From: Steinernema hermaphroditum
Taxonomy: Eukaryota > Nematoda > Chromadorea > Rhabditida > Steinernematidae
DNA: 64,000 nt
NCBI GenBank assembly: GCA_030435675.1
Contig: CM059621.1
Location: 14,322,001-14,386,000, forward strand
Reading direction: 5' to 3'
Shown: positions 55,960 to 64,000 of the stretch, piece by piece
Layout: each line of letters opens with the position of its first letter
Position numbering within the stretch: position 1 is the stretch's first letter
Position numbers and translations under genes: made by a program
Notes under the pieces: model-generated
Databases searched by the model: none
Seen by the model: the letters and a program-made list of their open reading frames with translations, nothing else
Told to the model about the DNA's origin: nothing

Positions 55960-58230
55960 TCCATGAAGTGATCTTTCATACAAATCTCTGGAGCAAATTT
56001 GCGCACTTAGCAAATCCGAAATTGGCTTGTTTGTTTACCACTTTCATCGGATCGGCCAGTGTCGGCCCGTGGTGACCGACACATCAGCTGAGCGCCGCCG
56101 CTCCCCTCTCAGCTCTCAAATCCTCTCGTCCCGTTCCCCACACGCGTTTGTTCTCCTCTATCGATTGTTTTTTACGACCTCCAACGTCCGAGCGGCGCGA
56201 AAACGTCTCCTCTCGCGCGCAGTTTTTTTGTCATCGCCGCCGCGAGCAACCTGTAGACCCTAATTATCGATCGGAAACCGACGCACATCGCACAATGCTC
56301 TGGCTTTTGGGAAAATAGACTCACTACCGGCATATCGAATTACATAATTATTTGACGCCGTTCATTGGCCGTCGCATCAGATATTAATACGCGTTGTTTG
56401 GTCGGATGGCGCGCCACCGTCATGTGACTCCGCCGTCGCCGTCGTGCTTCTCGAGGAATTTGCAAAACGAGCGATACTTCGTGTTATTAAAAAATGCCCT
56501 TCACTCTGCGTGGAAATGTGCCGGCGTTTCAAGAGTAATCGTCTCTCGGCGAGACGATGATTCATTGAGCTCCAGCAAAATGACACGCGTTTTGGAGGTT
56601 TGTCCGAATTTGATGAGGAATATTCCGTTTCATGGAATATTTTTGTTCATCTGTTTGCTAAAAACGTTCTATTTCCACCAGAGGCTTCGCTTCACTTATC
56701 ATATTCAGCAAAGTTCTTTACTTTTCGGTATTTTACTTATCTTTACGGTAGGTCATTCATGCAGCTCATGAACCAATATCCTCCTTCTTATTCGCGGTAG
56801 ATGTTACATATAGAACAAAAAGAAATAGATGTATCACAGCGTAGTCACTGCTGATCTTCTGACTTCAGTGCCAGAGGCGTTATTTCTGCATTATCCGGGA
56901 AACGGACGTTAATTTTTCACTCATGATAGACATTATTTTTGTACTATGATAGACATGAAAAGTACGACCTTCTAACCTTCACTTTGTCATATTGTTTCAA
57001 AGCTTCGAATATTACTGTGATTAACGACAATTTTTGCAAGTCTGTTTCCTTTTTCGATGCTTTCTTTCTCTCTTCGATGGCAACTTTAAGCACTATTTCA
57101 CTGAAAGCGTGCACACTGATCCTTGCACTATTTCGCACATTCCGAGTATATTTAAACGGCGACGCTTAATAACTGTTATTGAACCTGTCTTTTGGTAGTA
57201 ATCGGTCGGGGTTGGTTCAGCATCGGCCTCAGATCTCATTTTGTACGGTTTCTGATTGCTCCCCTACGCACGGAAAACACACACAGACACAGGCCAACGG
57301 ATCCGCTTCTCCAGTTCTCCGTTTATGCATAGGGATGCACATTTCCGTTCTTAATATCATATGTTTCCTAATATCATATGTGTTTCCTGATATCACGATA
57401 TCACGAATTCTCACTAACCGTTCTTCGTGTGTGTGCTTTAGTTTTTTTCGTGCATTCAGTGCTTTAGTTATATTCGTATTTTTGCAGACATGCTTTTCGT
57501 CGCTTTGTAACATTCCGTATTTATTGGATCTTCCGAAAATTCTATAAATCTGCCTAAATAAATAGCATCACACAACGATATATGGTAGAATCAAATTTTT
57601 GTGTGAATTAGTGGAAATCAAACACAAATAAATGGTGATCTTTATGGTGGTCCAGTCGAATTCTACCTGGTATGGTTAATTGACAAATCTTTTGATTTTT
57701 GCACGCATCGAAGACATGAAGATGTATGTGCACTCAAAAGAAATCCTAGATCCAATGTAAATTTGCCACTTAGCTAAGCGCAATGCCAAATCGCAAGCCC
57801 TAGTAGCCGAACGTCAAGGTTTTTTTTCTGAATTTCGAGCCCTCTTTTATGGTGTGAAGCTTGCTCGTGGGAAAGCGACCTTATATGAACGTGACTCAGC
57901 CGGGGCCCAATCTTAATGCTCAAAAATACTAGCCGATGTTACTGTTCATCCAGCCTCTATTCCTGTCATCACACTTCGGCTCGGGTACAAACCATATAAA
58001 TCATCAGGTTATACAAAAGTGCGACACTGGGAACCGCCCCTTGTCAGTGGACCGTCTTTTATGCGATGATTTATATGGTTTTTTATTTTCAGGGACGTCT
58101 TCTAAGTCTAAAAATCTATTGTTCATTATAAATTTTGCATTCGGTGGCTACAGTATTTGGGTACAGAGGAAAAAGTTCGCGGTTCTTTAAAATCGCTATA
58201 AAGAAGCAGAAATGGACGGATTCGCGCAAA
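55960..58230. other. Gene-poor stretch
   Basis: A GC-rich, CpG-containing part at 56040-56600 has open frames on both strands and could be a promoter or first exon, but no spliced model could be built. A tRNA-like repeat fragment lies at about 57190-57260. The rest is unassigned. Confidence 0.4.
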
Positions 58231-58233
58231 CCT

Positions 58234-58400
58234 TTATGACAATAGAATGAAAATAATATGAAAAACAAGTATATCCTGATACTCAAAATGACCACCCTCT
58301 GCGGCGATACAGGCCTCCAAAATCTTCCTGAAGTTTTCGACGATTGTCGCATTGGTTCTCTGGTTCAATTCGTAGCGCTTTTCGGATGGAGGTTTTCAGG
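58234..58400 (-). pseudogene. Mariner/Tc-type transposase relic, frameshifted
   Basis: On the minus strand FLKTSIRKAL continues, after a one-base frame change near 58375, as ELNQRTNATIVENFRK, then ILEACIAAEGGHFEY and a stop at 58234-58236. A C-terminal Cys-Ile-x-Ala-x-Gly-Gly-His-Phe motif is common in mariner-type transposases. The catalytic region upstream is not recognisable. I infer an old, dead copy. Confidence 0.6.
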
Positions 58401-58429
58401 AACTCCAAATTCGTGTGCCTCGTTGACTC

Positions 58430-59500
58430 TCAAAGGTGGTAAAGGTATTATTTGGATGTATTTCTGTTTCTGGTATTCCATCGCAGCCCTCCCCACCCAC
58501 TGTTTGTTCATCCATCGATTAATTACAAATGGTTAAGTGTCACTTTCACACTCTGCATCATCAGCATCGATTATATTTTGTCGCTTCTCCGTATTTCATC
58601 ATTGACAATCATCTCACTTGTTTTCCCCTTTCCGTCTCTTATCATCGCGTCTGTCCGCAGTGTGGCCCTATCAGCGTTGACATGCTCCCGATCCAGTGCC
58701 TTTTTTGTGCTTAACTCGGCGATGGTGAAAGGGCGAAGTGGAGCATGCTGGGAGCGGCGCCCCCACTGACGGCCACTGTCGGAGACTTCGTTACGCAACA
58801 GTCCCCTCGCGGTCTGCGCCTCTCCGCGACGCTCTCGCATTCCGATGGATCCGCGCCATGTTTTATTCAACAATTTAGTTAACAATAAAACGCGACATTT
58901 GAGATTTGATGTGTTAGTTGGAGGCCTCAATGTGTACGGAGAGCCGAAGCGGTTTCAATTAACGGGACGGGCGAGGTGTTCAGCTGTTCTTAGTGCGTTC
59001 TTGTGCGAATATAACAACAAATAGTTCCGTTTGAGAAGGGCCCCGTTCTAACATATTCACTAACATTGATGCAGAATGCGGAACTGTAATCATGAAAACA
59101 ACAATGTTTTTTACTTCCTTGGGTTCCGAAGTTCACTCTGATACTTGATTCATCGTTGCCCGACAACGTCCGAAAACTGTGAGTAATCGCTGATGAGTAG
59201 TTTATAGGTTTTTGTTTAGAATCAGTCAAACGTTGGTGATTAACGGTGAGAAACCTTAGATATGAGCGTCGGTTATATTTTTGTTTTGCGCTTCACGCTG
59301 TTTTGCGCTTTTGCGGCCACTTCCTTTTTTTCCGATATTTTTGGTCCTACATATTCATTTGAGTTGCATCAAATAATTCGGTATGCATGGAAACTTGGGC
59401 CTCACATGGGCATCTCTAATGCTATACCATATCTGGTCGAAGAAGATCATTTGCCATTTATAAATAAATAACAGCAGTTTTTCTATCTGAAAAATCTTTT
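58430..59500. other. Unassigned intergenic DNA
   Basis: The 58640-58930 part is GC-richer and could be a promoter. No gene model is supported. Confidence 0.35.
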
Positions 59501-59504
59501 CATT

Positions 59505-60290
59505 TAGGTTGATCTTTGCTGAAATACATATTATTCGAAAATATCGGTTATTGTGGAGCTTTTTTTTGCATGTCAAGCTCTTATCCTTTTGCCATCTTGT
59601 GTGTGAAGAATGGACGTTTCTATCAATGTGCGTCTATTTAAGATCTTTTTAAATAATGATCATTTTTGATCAGTTCACCATCATTCCTGGCTATCTCTTC
59701 TAACTTACCAGAGCTGCACTGCTCAAGATGATCGTATGCCATTGAAACATAAAAGAGCATTTTTGTTCTATGGTTTCGCTATGGCCCATATGGACAATGT
59801 TCATGCTGAGCCTTAGCATGTGATACCTTAGTGTTCATACAAACTGAATTATTCAATACAAAGCAAAGACAATATGGAGTATGCAAAATATCAGAAAAAT
59901 AGTTATTAAGGAAACGCAACACAACGAGTTAACAGATGCTAATATCTAGATTTTTGGACATTTATGACGATGGGCCAACATTGCTAACCGGTTCACTATT
60001 CTGCCGAAATAAAGCTGTTTCTTATTCATGGAAACTTTTGCATATAAGTTGAGTTTTAGTGGAACGCATATTATTCGAGAATATCCGTATTTTTGGAGGT
60101 TCTGATTTAAACACTTTGCATTTTAACAAACATTTGCCTCTTCTCCTGTTGCCATCTTGAGTGAGAAGAATTAACTTTTTTACCTACGTGCGTCTACTTA
60201 AGATATATATGCAAATGATAATAATTTTTGACCTTCGTACATGTGTTCCCGGCTATCTCTTTTAGCTTCTCAGAACTGTATTTCTCACAG
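59505..60290 (+). repeat. Diverged direct duplication, two copies about 540 bp apart
   Basis: 59505-59725 and 60045-60290 share many words in the same order: CATATTATTCGA, a TTTTGCCATCTTG or TGTTGCCATCTTG word, GTGCGTCTA followed by TTAAGAT, and GGCTATCTCTT. Neither copy is coding. It is an old local duplication or two copies of one repeat. Confidence 0.6.
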
Positions 60291-60299
60291 CGTCGGATG

Positions 60300-60930
60300 A
60301 ACCTGAACCCAAAACAGCACAACTCTTGCGCTTCTTTACTTTTTTAATGACGTGGTTTATGATTTATTTTCCCAAATAAACGGTGAAAAGCGTATTGAGA
60401 ATCGAACGAAGCGAACCCTGTCCTGGAGAGTTTGATTTTGTTAATTTGATTTTGCTTGTTGGATATAAGAATTGATAACAAAAGAAGACAAATCAGAGAT
60501 AATCGAAATACAATCGTAATTTTTGAAAACGGTCATTCTGTTCATTTTAAGCAAGAAGAAATTTTGATAGTTTTTAGCCGATCTGTCTTTATACATGTAT
60601 GTGATTATTCTAAATATCTAGAAGATCATTTCTGTATATAACTCCGAACAGATTGAACATACCACAAATTTGAACTGGTTGCATTTGTGTATGTATTAGA
60701 ATGAGACTTGAGCAAAATCATTAGACAAATGCATTACATAGCCAGGTATTACATACAACAATCTTTGCAAGTCTTTAGTCCGCTTTCCAATTACTTCTTT
60801 CTGCCACATCGCTTATCAAAAGCACAATAGTCCTCGTGGATAATCGCAAAGCGCCCTTCGCGCCGCGGCCCCCTTTCGACGTGCTTGACCTTCGCGCTGC
60901 AGTCCTAAAATAATCCGTTGCCTTTCTCTC
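60300..60930. other. Upstream region of the ABC transporter gene
   Basis: AT-rich up to about 60770, then moderately GC-rich. It ends in a CTCTCTTCAG acceptor one base before the start codon. No TATA box stands out. Confidence 0.35.
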
Positions 60931-60936
60931 TTCAGC

Positions 60937-62873
60937 ATGGACTTGGAGGAGTCGCTCAAACGGACGTCGGACGACGAGCGCAGCAGCGCTGATATCGTTG
61001 TCTACAAGGGAAACGTTCTCAGGTACGTGACTGCTTCTTATCAGCACGACCCACGGCGAGCCAATCGACCTTTTAGCGGCGACGACGAACTGAACCAGAC
61101 GTCTTCCAGCAACAAGTGGGGAAGGATGGGACGCTACACGTCCAGCATGAGGAACATGCTCCCGGTGAGGAGAGGCCGGAAGGCGCAGCCGTCCGAGCAG
61201 AACTGCTCGAAGATCGACGAGGCCGGACTCTTTTCGTTTGTCACCTTTGCGTGGGTGACGAGGTTCTTGTGGGACGCGTACAAGAATCGACTCGACGAGA
61301 GAACGTGGACGTGCAGTATATTCGACTCTTCTTCTGTTAATATGAAAAGGTAAGGTATCTGAATTTATGGTCATTGCCTTGAATCAAGGCTGATTTACTT
61401 GGACTGGTTCCAGATCAAATAATGTTTCCTCCTTTTGATGGTCAAACTTCCTATAAATTTTTGAAAAAAGTTCCTACATACAGCTTAATTCAAATAGTTC
61501 ACTATCGGAACGATTTAAAACTATAGAAGTTATAGAAAAAGAATGCTTTATTTGTGTCTTCTCTTAAAGTGGCAGCCGCAGAAATAGGCGCACCACTTAG
61601 GTGAGGTGTCAATTGCCGATTTACCCTGGATTTTCAAATGTGGACACTAAACCGAAGGCATTCTCATATGTGCAATTTATCGGACAACAATGTAAAGTTG
61701 CTTGTTTTCCCGTTTAGAACCGACCGTGTAGACAGGAAATGCAATAAGTTCGACCGATTCAGATTTGACGCGACCACAGGCGACCCTGAGTTCCAGTTCA
61801 TAGCTCGATAAATTCTGCATCTAGTAGGCACCATGTTTTTGCCGGTAGTTTGAAAAGGTCTAGGTCTAAATCATCGATTGAAACTATAAATGTGGCCGCC
61901 CCTGACTGTAAGAAATTCCAATATTTGCTCTAAGACACAAGAGGATAACACTTCGAGCAGTTTCATAGTTACAGTAATGCTGTGATCGATATTGGTAATC
62001 GCTTTCAATTGTATTCAATTCAAAAGAGGATTTTTGTCGCCTGCTGGTTGTTCTCTGTTGGAGTAAAAGAGAGCAACGCAGCGTATTTGGTTACATTCAT
62101 TGATAGCCTTTGCCATGGTACTTAAACGGATCGATGGTTCCTTTATTTTTGACTGTGTTCCTATGGTCGAAAACTTATCTTAAAATCACTGTTGTTTAGA
62201 CTAGAACGACTGTGGGAAGCCGAGCTGAGACGGAATCCCACGAACCCATCCCTCTTCCACGTCCTACTGATCTTCATCCGGACACGCACCCTCGTCGCGT
62301 GTGCCATCTTCCTCTTCTGCCTCATCTTCGGCTTCATCGGACCCACCTGCCTGGTGCGAGGCCTCATCGCCTTCACCGAGAATCCCCGAAAGAACGAAGA
62401 CAACTCGATCGACTACTGGTACGGCGCCAGTCTCGTCGTCAGCATCGCTCTCATCGAATTCGCTCGCGTGCTCTCCTACGGAGCCACCTGGGCCATCAGC
62501 TACCGTACTGGAATACGCGTACGCGCCGCTATTTTGTCACTTCTGTTCAAGAATCTAGTCAATGTTAGAACGCTGAGGAACAAAACCCCAGCTGAGGTAT
62601 CGTATCTGTATTTATGTACCATAACGCAGCGTTCAGATCGTCAACATCTACGCCAATGACGGCCAACGTCTGTTCGACGCCATCAGCTTCGCTCCACTGG
62701 TGCTTGTGGGACCACTCGTTCTCTTCGGTGGCATCGGCTACCTGTGCATGAGGATCGGCGTGTGGGCCTTGGCTGGTGTCGCTGTCTTTTTCTTGTTTGA
62801 TGCCTTCCAATTTGCATTGGGGAAGACCATGGTGCGGTGCAGGAACGCGGCTATCGAAAAGACCGAAAAGAGG
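60937..62873 (+). CDS. mrp-5: ABCC5/MRP-5-type ABC transporter, N-terminal part
   Basis: Three exons are visible: 60937-61349, 62200-62596 and 62637-62873, with introns of 850 and 40 bp, phases consistent, 349 residues so far. The ATG follows a CTCTTCAG acceptor by one base. The first 90 residues are polar and disordered. DEAGLFSFVTFAWVTRFLW (94-112) and CSIFDSSSVNMKRLERLW are the ABCC-type lead-in to the first membrane domain. Membrane helices follow (LVACAIFLFCLIFGFIGPTC and others), then IVNIYANDGQRLFDA, the ABCC coupling-loop region. There is no extra N-terminal membrane domain, which fits short MRPs such as ABCC5. C. elegans MRP-5 exports haem from the intestine; haem or another substrate here is inference. 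Both ATP-binding domains must lie beyond the window. Confidence 0.8.
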
Positions 62874-64000
62874 GTGAGTCCTGTGACAAATAATGTTGAT
62901 TGTAAATAATACGTCGAAGAAGTTAAGATTTAAAAAAAAGATTTTTGAATTCATGATGCTTCCGAAATTTCTCAATTATCTTTTTCCAGCGATATCGTAA
63001 ATATTTCAATGTCAGTGTCCAGCGGCCACTTTGCGCTATGTGAACACAGGACGCGTAAAAGACGCTGATTGATTTGTTGTCCTGGACGTGCTCGACTCCC
63101 AACTGTCTTTTCATTTTTTAAAATTCCACAACTATCATGTTCTGCGCTTAACAACGTAAGGACCAGATATGGCAAAGAAGTTAGCAGACGCTGCTGGCAC
63201 CATCAAGTCATTCAAAAATGGGTGAAATATATATACGGTTAAAGGAGTCGAAGGATATCATTTTTGACAATTGGCAACAACCTAAACAACGATTTCGAAT
63301 GGAATAATTTTTGTTTTTGCCTATCCATTCTACTTTCCTTTTTAGTGCTGGACGATTTTTGCAGTTTTGTTGTTACCACTGAGATGACCTTGTAACTTAT
63401 AACATAACCAGTTATGGGAATGTGGAATCATGAAAGAAGCATTGATTTGTAGATTAAACATAGGCATTGTACAGTATCAATTTTATGATTTTACAGAGCG
63501 GTCCATAAATAGTGTTACACGAAGAAAGAGTAACATATTTTCAAAGAATTAATCAAATGAGAAGATTTGTATAATATTCGAAAGCACGGGAAATTCAGAG
63601 CGAGAAACGTTTAATCACATTCAAAATTTGCACCTTGAAGTAGCTATGCTGGTGTCAAGACTTTTCGGGGAAATTCTTTAACTTATGCGTTATCATTTTA
63701 CGTGTGATTTCATCCCAGGCCTTCTTTAGAGCGAGTCCAGTGTCTGGTGCTTGACACTACAGGCCTCCTACCGAATAGGGAGACGGAGCATCCTTAGCGA
63801 TCCTTGTTTCAGAAGACGGGGGAAGGTTGTCTCACAGCAGTCCAAATTATTCTTAACGCCGTGGTCACCTAGTTCTTCTGGAGCCTCCATTCCAAGTTTG
63901 TAGAATTCTCCTTTGTCTATCGAATCACGATGTCCGACAAAATCCACTTTAAGAGGGTTAGCCCCTTTTCGGATGAACATGACCCACCATAGACACCGCG
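62874..64000 (+). other. Intron of the ABC transporter gene running off the window
   Basis: After the GTGAGT donor at 62874 I found no exon that continues the ABCC reading frame. The intron is therefore at least 1.1 kb. Open frames on the minus strand near 63768-63980 have no supporting signals. Confidence 0.5.

Noticed and set aside
61022..61048. Possible tiny intron (CAG/GTACGTG ... TTATCAG) in ABC transporter exon 1
   Set aside because: It would be under 30 bp, shorter than any other intron here, and the frame stays open through it.
60775..61374. 199-codon minus-strand frame over the first ABC transporter exon
   Set aside because: The plus strand matches ABCC-type sequence with good splice signals; the minus frame is a shadow.
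1..64000. CRISPR arrays, operons with Shine-Dalgarno sites, riboswitches
   Set aside because: Introns, polyadenylation signals and intron-bearing tRNA show eukaryotic DNA; no regularly spaced repeat-spacer array was seen.

Overview
The window reads as nuclear DNA of a nematode, probably a chromadorean. Genes are split by very short introns (40-50 bp) with TTTCAG-type acceptors. Most start codons sit 1-20 bp after such an acceptor, as expected where a spliced leader is added. The genes include a MOLO1-type protein, a family best known from nematodes. There are four tRNA genes, one with an intron. Much of the rest is dispersed repeats and non-autonomous DNA transposons. The species cannot be named from this.

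Layout. 1-15 kb: mostly gene-poor, with an IL-17-like secreted protein gene (5504-3758, minus), a possible short two-exon gene near 12.4 kb, and several repeats, including a TTAA-flanked inverted-repeat element (8106-8853) and a 0.4-kb palindrome (10551-10957). 15-23 kb: repeats and unassigned DNA. 23.7-26.1 kb: a three-exon gene for a Myb/SANT-like, probable DNA-binding protein. 27.6-37.8 kb: an almost identical head-to-tail duplication of about 5.07 kb. Each copy has a MOLO1-type gene (plus) and a convergent small gene of unknown function (minus). The duplication ends inside a non-autonomous hAT-like element, whose complete copy lies at 36898-38009 with a perfect 8-bp target duplication. A large inverted repeat follows.

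39.6-47.6 kb: three genes on the minus strand, about 3.3 kb apart. They encode secreted proteins of 425-427 residues made almost wholly of Gly and Cys (C-G3 to C-G7 units) and ending in a CGCGRKKR site plus a short tail. Each has a TATA box and an acceptor-like TTTCAG just before the ATG. This array is the most unusual protein-coding content here. 47.7-52.8 kb: repeats.

52.8-56 kb: a gene for a small tail-anchored protein with tRNA-Phe inside its first intron, then tRNA-Ser, an 87-residue membrane protein gene, tRNA-Leu (with intron) and tRNA-Ala. 56-60.9 kb: gene-poor, with a broken mariner-type transposase. 60.9 kb to the right end: the 5' exons of an ABCC5/MRP-5-type ABC transporter that continues beyond the window.

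The genes do not form an evident pathway. The two local duplications (the MOLO1 unit and the Gly/Cys array) are the main signs of recent gene-family growth. All gene models were read by eye from splice signals and reading frames; no database search was possible.
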